This document shows, one piece after another, positions 35,101 through 46,933 of a stretch of 64,000 bases of DNA. The stretch is taken from the NCBI GenBank assembly GCA_018296165.2, contig JACKQL020000001.1, positions 1,674,001 through 1,738,000 of the forward strand, in the 5' to 3' direction. The stretch's first letter is position 1; each line of letters opens with the position of its first letter. The stretch is from Termitomyces sp. T153 (Eukaryota; Basidiomycota; Agaricomycetes; Agaricales; Lyophyllaceae). The translations under genes and the position numbers were made by a program. A model generated the notes under the pieces. That model ran no database searches. It was not told where the DNA came from and saw only the letters and a list, made by a program, of their open reading frames with translations.

Positions 35101-35976
35101 AGCTTACGTGACTCTCCTCCAGCTCATGATACTCGTGACGAAGCTAAGCCAGCTGGGATCATCCGGCGCACGAGAACTCGTTCTGGGAAAGCTCCGGTCA
35201 GCGAGAAAAATCTAGGGACACCGACGATGTCACAAACGCCTCATACTCGGTTTTCGCAAGCCAGCCAGAGTGTACAAGATGGTGTTGCAAGAAGGACTCG
35301 AGCTGCAGCTCGTCGAGAAACACTTGGCGCAATGAAGCCACCTGTCCCCCCCGCGAAGCCAGAAAAACAAGGTAGACTGATTCGTCCTGCATCTCAATCA
35401 ACTGAGGCCCTCAATGTTACATCAACGTCTGAAGATGTCATGTCCTTGGACACGTGGGTTACCCTTAAGCCGTCGTCCCCCATACTGGACGCTGACGCAA
35501 CTATGATGGTCGATGAGCTTGAGCCCAGCAGCCCTTCCCAAACCGACCGCGTGGACGTTTACAACCCCAACAGGAACGAGAGTTCGCAGGATGGTCCGGA
35601 AGATCCTCTATTTCTCCCCTCAGAAAGCTTGCCGCCTTTCCCATACTCTCAATGGAACGATGAATCTCAGGAGGAAATTCATAAGACATTCGATGGGAGT
35701 ATGTCAGTTCAGGTACCGCGGGGCAAACCCAAGCAAAGCCAGAATCCAAGGTATCGACGTTTGACAGACATAACTGGTGATCATGGGCTTTTTTCTATGC
35801 CAGCTAGTCTACGGGCAACTCGCTCTTCCACGGCCGCCAAGAAGGTGACGGATATGTATGGAAGATCGGGGAAGGACGAGATCGAGTCGGAATCGGAGTC
35901 AGACTCTGACAATTCGGATGCACGAGAGGAGTCGCACATACCGAAATCTAGGAGGGCAGGGACAAAACGGAAGTAG
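32123..35976 (+). CDS. Large acidic/basic nuclear protein with zinc-knuckle-like motif (1139 aa)
   Basis: Nine exons: 32123-32213, 32265-32378, 32430-32533, 32592-33249, 33301-33363, 33415-33449, 33500-33557, 33604-33669, 33746-35976. I cannot name it. Residues 1-100 may be a ubiquitin-like or coilin-type fold (FDRLFQENSLAEMKEIVRRKLRL, FYILAHSTSSVDVEVTV). Long Lys-rich tracts follow (KKKRKSVSI, KKARKKQKQKEQ), which suggest a nuclear or nucleolar location. A helix KLTPDERKAAEADVDAIFAKVL (about 430) precedes a CPLC-x6-H-x4-C zinc-knuckle-like motif near residue 505. The remaining ~600 residues are Ser/Asp/Glu-rich (SSDSSEEDEEDNEEN, DSSDEDEAES), likely phosphorylated by CK2. The region 33300-33750 is broken into five tiny exons. 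It is a probable basidiomycete-specific chromatin or RNA-processing factor, by composition only. Confidence 0.75.
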
Positions 35977-36156
35977 AATATACATACGTTAATTATAACT
36001 TGAAATATGGATTTTGTACATACGTAATAGGCTTGGCAACGCGGATTCCGGAGCTTAACAGTTATATAATTAGGACTCTGCACGTGGCTCAAAATTTATA
36101 CCACTTGACTCGCTCTTTTCTTGGACACAAACTCTTCAGTTCTGCGGAAGAAGTGA

Positions 36157-36274
36157 ATGCTTTTCACAGCCAGCACTCGAGACGAGTACGTATAAACATA
36201 CCGTTTTCCCACTCTCGTCTCATTCCTTGCCCAGTTACCTCAGTGACCTCGTATACACCCTTCCCAGTCTTTAA
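36157..36274 (+). CDS. Arginine attenuator peptide-like spliced uORF (22 codons)
   Basis: In the CPA1 leader, ATG 36157 opens an uORF. Joining 36157-36185 to 36235-36274 (GT...AG, 49-bp intron) gives a 22-residue peptide ending at TAA 36272-36274, 25 bp before the CPA1 ATG. Its core, RDDYLSDLVY, matches the DY(L/I)SD heart of the arginine attenuator peptide that stalls ribosomes and represses fungal CPA1/arg-2 when arginine is high. It differs at the following positions, where His, Leu/Ile and Trp are usual. Without splicing the uORF stops after 12 codons and lacks the core. The position, length and intron placement fit the known regulatory uORF, but activity is inference. Confidence 0.62.
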
Positions 36275-36299
36275 ATCAGCCAACCAGGTTTCTCTCAGA

Positions 36300-37754
36300 A
36301 TGTTCAGCCGTCAATTCATCCGCATCCCTCGCCTCACTCGAGGACTGGCTACCCACACCGGTCCCATAACAAGCGTTCCTGCCACATTACATCTCAAAAC
36401 TGGACAGTCTTTCTATGGACGATCCTTCGGTGCTCACAAGAGCATCTATGGAGAGACGGTCTTTTCGACTTCCATAACATCCTGTTCGTTTTCTACCCAG
36501 GTTCAATGCTGCCATCTAAACCTGATATCTTTTAGACACTGAATCCATGACTGACCCTTCTTATCGTGGTCAAATTTTGGTCTTCACCACTCCGCTCATC
36601 GGCAATTACGGCGTACCTCATAACAAGGCGCCTTTCGACAGTCAAGACGTCGGAGTCATCCTCGAATCACAAAACATCCAATGTTCCGCAGTCATTGTAG
36701 GAGACGTCGCAGAGAAATTTTCTCATTACACTGCGGTGGAGTCCCTTGCTTCATGGTGTCATCGCCATGGTGTCCCTGCCATCACTGGAGTCGATACTCG
36801 TGCCATCACTAGACTGCTCCGTGATCAGGGGACAACCCTTGGTCGTGTGGCCGTCGGAGACGACGCTTCTGCCCCTGCCCCTGCAGCGGAAGAATTCTGG
36901 GATCCCTCCAAAGAGAACCTCGTCGACCAGGTTTCGACCAAGACTCCGTACGAGTTGAACCCTAGCGGTTCTGTGAAAATCGCAGTCCTTGATTTCGGGG
37001 CTAAGGCCAATATCTTGCGTTCTCTGGTTCGCCGCGATGCTGCTGTCACTGTATTGCCCTGGAACTACGACTTCAATGCAATCAGGGATCAATATGATGG
37101 CTTGTTTTTGACGAACGGTCCTGGCGACCCGGCCCATTGCAAGGAAGCTGCCCTCAAATTGCGTCGCACTCTTCAGGAATGGAACAAACCGGTGTTCGGT
37201 ATTTGCATGGGTCATCAGATCATTGGAATGGCTGCTGGATTAGACGCGTATCGGATGACATTCGGTAACCGTGGGCACAATCAACCTGTCCTTGCTTTGG
37301 CGTCATCTGGCTCCATCAAGGCTGGCCGAGTTTATGTAACAAGGTATATAAACCACCTTTCTCTTGATCTTTCTTATACTTACTGACAAGGCGCGATAGT
37401 CAAAATCATCAATATGCTCTGAAACTAGAGGACCCTTTCCCTCAAGGATGGGAGCCCTTCTTCATCAACTGTAATGATTCGTCCGTTGAAGGCATCAAGT
37501 CCACGGAGGAGTCTGGTAAGAAGATTTGGGGCGTCCAATTCCATCCTGAAAGCGCAGGCGGTCCTTTAGATACCATTGAGGTTCGCATTCCCTGTGTCGT
37601 TAATTGTAATGGATCTAATGCCCTGCAGATGTTTACCGACTTCGTCTTGGAGTGTAAGGCTCACAAACTGAAAAGCAGTGGTCTTGCATCTAAGAAGACT
37701 GTCGATTCGTTTGTTGAACCATTAGCCACGCCTCAGATCGCGGTTCAGGCTTGA
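36300..37754 (+). CDS. CPA1: Carbamoyl-phosphate synthase, arginine-specific small chain (432 aa)
   Basis: The glutaminase subunit that supplies ammonia to the CPA2 subunit for carbamoyl phosphate in arginine synthesis. Exons 36300-36483, 36536-37343, 37400-37580, 37629-37754. The N-terminus is Arg/Ser-rich without acidic residues (MFSRQFIRIPRLTRGLATH), which fits a mitochondrial presequence. The CPSase small-chain domain spans residues about 25-175 (GQSFYGRSFG, LVFTTPLIGNYGVP, ITGVDTRAITRLLRD). The class I glutamine amidotransferase follows: GPGDP, nucleophile Cys in GICMGHQ (about residue 284), NRGHNQPV, and the His-Glu dyad in VQFHPESAGGP (about 378). Length is normal for fungi. The leader carries the attenuator-like uORF described separately, so arginine control of translation is likely. 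Confidence 0.96.
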
Positions 37755-37897
37755 TCATTAGTAGAGTTTCCTGGTTTTGCATATGTATAACGTATTTCTT
37801 CCCGAATAACAAAATTAAACTCTTGACGTCACAAGACCTTGTTACCTAACTTTATTGGCTTGACTGATCCTTGCTCTGAGTTGCCAACTACGACAAC

Positions 37898-39483
37898 ATG
37901 GACTTTTTGGATACATACAACATCGATAGCCAAAGGACTCGGCGGCCAGAACAAAGCCTCAATGATGAGGTGTCGGAAGTCATGGGACAACTCGGCAGGT
38001 TTTGGGGGGGTTTCAAGAAGCAGGCAAGTAAACTCTTTACCCATCTCACCCGTTGACAATATGTTCATCACAATTGTAACGAAAATTTGAAGAGTCAAAG
38101 TGCTCTTGAGACAGCACGCAAGGATCTGAGCGAGGTCGTGACACAGGCTCAGAAGGAATTGACGAAGCTCACAAGTGATCCTGCTGCGCAACCAGTTGCA
38201 TCCACCTCTGCCCCTGCGGCGCAGGCGATAAATCCAGATTCCGCGATTCCAAGAACTCACGAGATCGAGGTCGAACCCACAGTTCCTGCAAACGAGGAAA
38301 CGTCGACTGCTTCGACTTCGACTTCGACCTCGACCCTATTCTCGCGTTTACAATCTGCATTACCTCCAAATCTCCTAGACAACGTTCGTACTCAAATACC
38401 AGAGTCTCTCAAACATGCATCAGAGAACATCGATTTGCCTCAACTTCGTGCTAACTTTTTGACCGAATTCCAACGCGTTCAAGGGATAACCCGCGCCCAA
38501 GCAGAGGAGTACGCGCACAAGAGTGAAACTCTTTTTCGAGAAGCTGTAAAGGAAGCGGGCGAAGCTCTACGCGACGCAGTCAAGATCTTGCCCCCAGAGG
38601 AAGCTGGATCTAGTGGAGGGTTCGCCTCAGGAAATGGTGGAGGACTCATTTGGGACGGATCGGACATGTGGTCGCTTCCATTGGAACCCTCAGAAACCAT
38701 GCCCTCAAGTACCACATCAAAAACTCCACGTCGCACTGATGCACAGGAGGCAGTCGCTACTCGTGCAGAGTCCTTGTTCAGACGCTTGAGACATGACCCC
38801 GTAATCCTGAGGCGTGATCCTGCCGTTGATGGTGGAGAACTCTATTCATCTTGGGTTTCGTTGAAAATAGCCTCACAAGAGGGAGGTATTTCAGGAAAGC
38901 ATTGGTCTGATAAGATTGAGAAGGTTCTCGGTGAAGCTGGAACTGGCGAAGCCCTGAAGCAAACAAGAGATACACTGGGTGTGCTCCATTGCTTTCATTT
39001 CCTAGTTTCTGTTTTTTACACATTTCCAATCAGTCCCTTCGGAACTAAGTGACGGCGAATTTTGGACGCGATATTTCTTCCGTGCTCATCAGATACATTC
39101 CGAAGAGCAGAAACGGAAGGCACTTCTAGAAGGTATGTGCATCAGCTCAACTCAGGATCAAATATGTCAACTATACTCCTCCAGGCACACTCGAGGAGGA
39201 AGATATTAGCTGGGAGGATGATGACGAAGAAACAGGAGCCCCCGAATTGTCGTCGACTACAGAATCAACCATCCCGTCTCCCACCGTGAACAAGACTGTG
39301 GAAAAACAATCCGATAAACCCGACTTCCTGACAGCCTCATCGCCATCCGTCACCCAGGACAGCAGCGAGGAATACGATGTAGTTTCTTCGGGAAATGTAA
39401 GCCCCAAGGAAGAACACAAGTCAATAGTCGTTCGGCCGGATGGAAACAAGGGTTCATCTGATGAAGATAGTGATTGGGAATAG
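37898..39483 (+). CDS. BSD-domain protein (Dos2-like)
   Basis: Exons 37898-38023, 38093-38978, 39034-39132, 39185-39483. Only 143 bp after CPA1 on the same strand. Residues 1-60 contain VMGQLGRFWGGFKKQ, an amphipathic opening seen in fungal BSD proteins, followed by a helix (ALETARKDLSEVVTQAQKEL) and Ser/Thr repeats (STASTSTSTSTLF). A mostly helical middle (NFLTEFQRVQGITRAQAEEY) precedes the BSD domain: VPSELSDGEFWTRYFFRAHQI with its F-W...YF signature. The tail is acidic (EEEDISWEDDDEE) and ends SDEDSDWE. BSD domains occur in TFIIH p62 and synapse-associated proteins; the fungal Dos2 group is linked to protein turnover. Function here is inferred. Intron 1 uses a GC donor (CAG|GCAAGT). Confidence 0.86.
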
Positions 39484-40819
39484 TGATGCAGGAATCAATT
39501 TTGGGATAATGATGTGTACGTATACTGATGTGGGGTGTTTCCTTTCTGTCTTGAGAGGTTTGGTCGAAAGTGTTTCCCATCGATGCTTTTAGAGTTGAAG
39601 AATATTTTCTGCAGACCGCTTGAAACATGGAATGAGAAGTGTACTTTGGCTCTAAATGTGCATAAATAAACTACCACATACCTACTATGTACAGGAAAGT
39701 ATTCAACAACGAGCCAAGTCCTTGATCTAGAATCAAGAAATTGGTATGAATCTGTCTTTACAGCGGTCTGCATAAAGGTTGGTATTTACAAGTGTAATCA
39801 ACCCTTATATCATCTTTGACGACACCAGCGACGTTTGAGTCGTTCATCAATGTCATGCCGAGATCTCGAACTAACTGCTATCCGACTATATGAGTGAGAA
39901 CTATTACCTCTATGTGACACTTTGGACTGTCTCAGGATTTCGGTGCACCTTCTACCGAGTCCTTGCCAATTTATGGCAAACCGCAGGCAATGTAGTGAGG
40001 CACACCAATGAAATTTGAGGAGGATCAAGGCTTTTGTACTTTGAGCTGCCGTTCCTTTTACAGGCCAATTGATTAAGATCGATTCGTCTTAGCACATAGA
40101 GCTCCAACGGGCCCGAGTATCTGCAAAACAACTCAAGAAGATTACACTAGAGCAAAACGAGAACGTTCAAGCAAATTTTATTTGACACATGGCACACTAT
40201 CAGCTAGAACAGCTCGAATTTCTTGATGAAATGTGTAAAGACAAGCAGACAAGCTTTCGGTGTTTTGAAAGGTCAAACTAATGTGATTGTTTAACAGATT
40301 TCAGTGGCCTTTAGGCTACCAGAAGCCCATACGGTGTGGGACAGCACAAACAAGGAGAGCACGTAGAAGCATGTACTAGATAGGGTCGCCCTAGATTAGG
40401 ATTGTTCTGTCTTCTGTTTTATGTATTCGGCTTAGTGCCAACCTTGATGCAAATGTGGATGGTTTCGTAAAATGGGCCTGGCAGGCCCTGGCTCACGTTT
40501 ACCCCAAATTTTAGTTGTGGAGCCATCAAATTTTTCTTCATCCTTCTTCTTTCGGCGGATAGAGCCCGTTGCCAATATGCTCCTGTGACCATGTAAAAAG
40601 CGTTAGGGGATACTAGTGTATAGGTCTCGACTTAAGACTCCGAGTACAATGTCACTGTCAGTTGTCGCTGACAGTCATTGTGGCGCGTCTACTACATGTG
40701 ACTGTGTGACTGGTGAATCACTTATACCTGACAGACGGTGGTCGTGTACGGAGTCCGCTTCTCTAAAATTCTCGCATCAATAGTTGTAGGGTCAGGAACC
40801 CCAAGCAAACTTGAAAGCT
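39484..40819. other. 1.3-kb non-genic stretch
   Basis: No gene is supportable between the BSD gene and the second Ted1-like gene. There is an 8-bp perfect inverted repeat with a 6-nt loop at 40654-40675 (ACTGTCAG...CTGACAGT), close to the next gene's promoter; too short to interpret. Other short frames have no conserved content. Confidence 0.45.
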
Positions 40820-42898
40820 ATGCGCTTGGCGGAGTGCCGAAACTCCAAGTTTACGAGTTATCTCTATTCACGTTCCCTCACAGTCAATCTTTTCCGTTTT
40901 TGCTGGATTGTTCTGGTTATCTGGGGAGACCTGGGTATCTACTATTGGAGTCTATCCACCTGTAGATGGCCTAAATTATCTTCAACGGGTACGTTTCAAT
41001 CTTCACCAATTACTTTGTAGTCGGCTCATCTCAGCCACTAGAAAAGCCAACCCGCGTCTTGTTAGTGTCTGACCCTCAGGTGCAGCATCCTCTAGAGAAA
41101 GATAATAGGCGGATGTCCTTCATTGGTCAACTTCGCCGTTTTATGTTTGATATGAACCTAAGAAGGAGCTGGCACGTCACCACTCGCATGCGGCCGCAAG
41201 TGGTCATTTTCCTTGGAGACATGTTAGCTAGTGGGAGGAACGTCAAGGATGAGATAGAGTGAGTTGTTAACGCGATTATCAAGAAGGAAATCTGAGTGCT
41301 GCAGATACCAGAGGCACGCTGAGAAATTCAAATTCATATTCTCTCTCGACCCATCTATCTCGGCATACCACATACCTGGAAACAGTGACGTAGGGTATGA
41401 GTGTCTTCCCCAACTTAGTATGAGGTCATTTCTGATGTCTCTAGCATGGGTGTTTCTTCGTCGTCATTCAAGGCAATACGTCGTCAGTATCTAAACATTT
41501 TCGGACCCTTCAATCAGCAGGTCGTTATACACAACCACACTTTCTTACTGATCGACGCGCCTGGACTTGTGGATGAGGACTATCAACGTGCTGGAACTGG
41601 TACTGGCTTTGACGATTGGACTCCTTTAACCGGCGGAACGGCCGCCTTCGTAAAAGACATTGAACGCGGTGAGAGAGTGTGTTGCCATTCTTTGTGTTAT
41701 GTTTACACGGAAATGTCTAGACTCAAAACCTCTCATCCTAATCAGCCATATACCTTTGGCCCGACCTGACTCGGCTTCCTGCGGACCTCTGAGAGAAAAG
41801 GGAACCATACGTAGAGGAGCTGGCCATGGTTATCAAAATACCTTGGGTAAACAGACCACGGCGTTTCTGCTACAATCTCTCCAGCCCGCTGCTGTTTATA
41901 GGTCAGTGACAATATTGCAACTCCAGTCAATGCAGGCTTATGTTATCGACAGCGGTGACAACCGTGATTATTGCGAGTACACACATATTGCGAAAAAGAC
42001 CAAAACAGGGCATACCGGCGCAGACATTCGTGAAGTCACGGTGAAATCTTTTTCAACGGCAAAGCACATTCGATACCCTGGCTTCCAGTTGATCTCATTA
42101 ATCAATCCCACCACTGACTCCAATCATGATTCTTTCCTTGACACATCGTGCTCACTTCCAGACCAATATAGCATCTACTCTCGGGTATATTTTTCGTTCT
42201 TTGTTTTCACAATGTTTACCGTTTTCGTTTTTTCACTCTTACGACGCCTTTGTGGACGAATATCGCAGTTTAAACCCCTCAGATCATCTCCTCAGAGAAG
42301 TGGCACAAGCACCCCGGAGGACCCTCCTGAGTCAGCAACGACCTGGTCCCCGTACACGCTAGCAGCGCCTTGCAGTCCACAGAGCCCGCTTCCATCTTCT
42401 CTTCGAACGTCAACCACTCATGCAATCCCGATACTTCGTGTGTCGAGATCTGCCACGCCAGTTGACTCTCCTCTTCTCCCTACAATGTATTATTCACATG
42501 AATATGATGACGAAGAAGCAATGTATCCTCCACAGTATGCTGCGCCCCGAGAGGGTGGCCGAAGACTGGAGGACAAGAGTTGGTCGTCCGAACACAATAG
42601 GATTAACTCGGAGCCCCCAATCCCTCATTTCATATCGGCTCCAGGTCCACAGCCTACTGCACGCCGTGCTTGGTCATACTCTTGGACATTTGTCCTTGGT
42701 AGCCGCCGGAGGCGCATGTCCATTTCAGTTCCTACCCTCAGTCTGTGCTTATTAAAGGATATGGGAGAGGTGCTCAAGAAAGAGGAGTGTACCTCGGGAC
42801 GACATCGTATTCTCAGGATGACATTAAGGGATGGGTTTAGTATTTTCTCGATTGTTGTACTGGTTTGGTTTCTTCTGAATTGGCAATGGATGTTTTAG
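40820..42898 (+). CDS. Ted1/Cdc1-type phosphoesterase paralogue with GNSD motif (615 aa)
   Basis: Six exons: 40820-40988, 41021-41258, 41305-41394, 41445-41668, 41721-41901, 41953-42898. It is clearly paralogous to 29610-31365: six exons each, with exons 3 and 4 of identical size (90 and 224 bp), an N-terminal membrane helix (FCWIVLVIWGDLGIYYW), LLVSDPQ, VVIFLGDMLASGR, LILISHIPLARP, and SGDNRDYCEY. Two motif residues differ: GDMMDG reads GDMLAS, and GNHD reads GNSD (Ser codon AGT at 41384-41386). A second membrane helix lies around residue 390 (VYFSFFVFTMFTVFVFSLL), a long cytosolic Ser/Pro-rich stretch follows, and a final hydrophobic segment ends in FLLNWQWMF. Intron 1 is only 32 bp, so the first junction is uncertain. 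It is probably membrane-bound in the secretory pathway, with doubtful catalysis. Confidence 0.85.
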
Positions 42899-43048
42899 AT
42901 TACGACGAACTATGCATTATATATGAGGTATTAGACTTGAATGCTGCATCGAACTTGTACACTACTGTAGTGAAATTCCAATCTTGTATGTATTTCCTGG
43001 CATTCGAGGATCGCTGAGATACGAATGCATCTCTTCGTTAACTTTTGA

Positions 43049-43957
43049 CTAAGTCTCCTTTAACTGTTTCACATTCCCCGCTTTTCTACGCTTCTCCGCA
43101 GCTTCTACTTCAGGAAGAAGAGTGATTGCAAAGCAGGACGCGCCAAGGACTGTTGTGCAAATGATCAATAATTAAGGGAAAACGCGGTACAGGAGTAATC
43201 GATACGCACTAAACCCCGTTATCTTCTCCAAAGGTGTGTGGAAGTAGAGGCAGGTAGTGTAAGTCGCGAAGAACCAAGTCAAAATCATCATGACGTTTGC
43301 GGCGACTGCAACGGTGTGAAGTGCTCCACGTTCGATAAGGCGCAACGAGTATCGGAGCTGGTCGGTGAGGAACAGTATCGCCATAGTAAGGAGAAAGATA
43401 TGACCGGAGACATCATGTCCTCTCCGGAGTCGTGGGGCAGCGTGCCAGTCGACAGGAGGCGTGAAGCTGGAGGATGACGTGACGAAGAGCTCGGGATGGC
43501 TTGAAGGCGAGAGATGGGATTTGGTGAAACATAGCTCGACGGGAACAGTGATGGGATCTCCGGAGGGCAAGGCAAGAACACATTCACCGCCCGAGGCTAC
43601 AATGAGACGCTCGAAGATGGCAGGACCGAAGAACCATCCTGTGAAGATAAGCCACATAGTTGTATGGGCAACCCATTTCAGAAGACGTTCTCTTGTCCTA
43701 ATAGACGGAGGACTTGTTATCCATGAGATGAAGAATGTAGCGGTAGTCCATGCCCATGCCTTCTTGATGAAGTAGACGTTGATGAAGTTGGCCTTACTGG
43801 CGAAGTAATGGGTCTTCGAGAGAGGGTGTGAAAGGTGTGTGAGGAGTGGGTTGGAGGTGTCGAGATATGTGTTATGGATGACAGAATACAGAGTTACGGA
43901 GGATGCAAGGATGGTCAATGCAGTAAAGACGGCCAGACGTAGGTCCGGCATTGACAT
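43049..43957 (-). CDS. FIT-family (Scs3-like) ER membrane protein (282 aa)
   Basis: Exons 43957-43210 and 43149-43049. FIT proteins (animal FITM1/2, yeast Scs3 and Yft2) lie in the ER membrane and help form lipid droplets; FIT2 has acyl-CoA diphosphatase activity with a His in a conserved H-x-x-x-S-x-H-like context. Here several membrane segments are visible (LAVFTALTILASSVTLY, FINVYFIKKAWAWTTATFFISWI, TMWLIFTGWFFGPAIFERLI, GHIFLLTMAILFLTDQL, AVAANVMMILTWFFATYTTCLYF). The family signature GHDVSGHIFLLT is present, and a further hydrophobic strand FILGASCFAITLLP follows the intron. Length is in the usual range. A possible second start lies two codons downstream. Confidence 0.9.
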
Positions 43958-44048
43958 GACGGTAATGAATCAAAGTATTTCAACACGTCATTCAATGATA
44001 TTTTTTACATCGGTGATCTGTAGCTATGTAGATAACTTTGTCACCATT

Positions 44049-45279
<1,231 letters not shown>

Positions 45280-46933
45280 GGGTAGGCGTCAAGCGATATA
45301 AGTTACAGTAAAGTCCGGTGCAGAGTGGTGCCAACTCGGAGTTGGAGGCTGAAGCTTGAAGGATCGTAAAGTTCCGTAATCACAGGCGATCACCCCATTT
45401 TTTCATGACCGTGCGCTACAGCCTACGAACGAACTGAAACTGTATCTTGATTCAGCATCTACACGTAGCTGAAGACACGCGATGCCTAAGTACGATGGGA
45501 ACATTTCGTTCCGGATCGGTCCTTTGGTCAATCAAAATACCCGCAGCCACACTATTTGGTGAAGAATGTGAGAAGAATGACTGCGATTAAATATAAAGCT
45601 CGTGTACTGCAGCTGGCAATGCTCAGTGGACCATCGATCATCTTTTTCAGGTTTTGATAAGCGATATGTAGAGGCCTTGAGCTCTTTGATTATTCGGAAG
45701 AATTTCATCATTTACTAGTATCGAGTCTCCTGCCAGTGCGCCCGGCTGTGTATCTCATGTTTTTGGTACTAGCACGGCCTCACATAGCTTGGTTTCATTT
45801 ACAAGTGCTACACTGCGTCTTTGGGCTGATACCCCGGGCGTACTGAAGATAGCGCCACTCTACACATTTGGATCCAGAAAAGGCTTCAGGGCATCGATTG
45901 AGTGGCGTCTGAACTCAGGTGTTGAACTGTGCATTCCATTTTTGGCACTTGACACTAACTAACATACTTGCCCTGATTTCATTTTCAAGGTCGTGCCTTG
46001 CGTGCTTTTGCGTTGTTCCTCCGGATAAACATACTAAAGATAAGGTAGTGCCGTAAATCCATCGAGGTAAGTGCTGCCGCTCTTCACATGCATCACATTT
46101 GCGTCCGAGAAAAGTTTTAGAGGGTGGCGTTGGATCAACACTTGGATCATGCACGCTCTTTGTGGATTCAAGTTCATACGTATTTCTAACGTACCATGAT
46201 TTTATTTCCAGTGCACGGTTGTACTCTGCCACTCCAGCTACGTTGAAGACTTCACATCAATCCAGTGGTGTTCGATCAAAACTTTGGATTGTGTTTATGA
46301 AACTTCCTCTGATGTACATCATGATGGAATGTACGCGCTGTTACACATGCTTTGGCTGTAATCATCATGACTGTACCTCTTTTCGACACTCAAATCAACA
46401 CGCTATTTGGAGAAAAGTTTACTTTATGGCTTCAAATCAGTGGATTGTCGCATGAACGCTACATGTTTCCCTATCGGCGAAAAGCTGACCCTGATCTAAC
46501 CGTGAGCATACAGGTATTCAGGCACAAGGGAGAACACATCCACATAAGTACTGAGTAGATTGTGAGAGAGCAAACCAGGAACTCGTTCTATGACAGAGGA
46601 ACGCTGGAACGCACACAACAGGGTAGTGAAGGCTAGCTGGGAGAAGGCCGATCACAGTCGAATTTAACTCCGTTTTGGGCAGGGTACGGACAAAAAATGG
46701 ACGATTTGGGAAGCCTTGTAGGAGGATAAGAGACGTCTGGAAAGAATAGAAGGACATGGGCATTGTTCAGTGGGCGGGAACAAAAGTTGGGAGGGAAGAA
46801 CAATGTGTCGAGTGATGTTGCCAAGGGACACGCGGTCACGTGACCTTGTTGACTGTTTGAAAAAGCTTGATGACTGCGCTGCCGAGAGGGATACTTATAT
46901 GACCGGCGGACTGGACGAGTGCTTACGCCACCC
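45280..46933. other. 1.65-kb stretch with exon-like fragments, no confident gene
   Basis: This holds the HEM2 and WEE1 upstream regions. In the middle, three plus-strand pieces look exon-like: about 45805-45965 (ATLRLWADTPGVLK...WRLNSGVELCIPF), about 46210-46320, and 46370-46558 (TVPLFDTQINTLFGEKFTLWLQ...HKGEHIHISTE then TAG). The first two follow similar pyrimidine-AG sites. I could not join them into a full frame and recognise no family. They may be a small lineage-specific gene or a relic. Confidence 0.3.

Noticed and set aside
40654..40675. 8-bp inverted repeat as a terminator
   Set aside because: Polymerase II genes do not use such hairpins and it lies upstream of a gene; a short chance palindrome is more likely.
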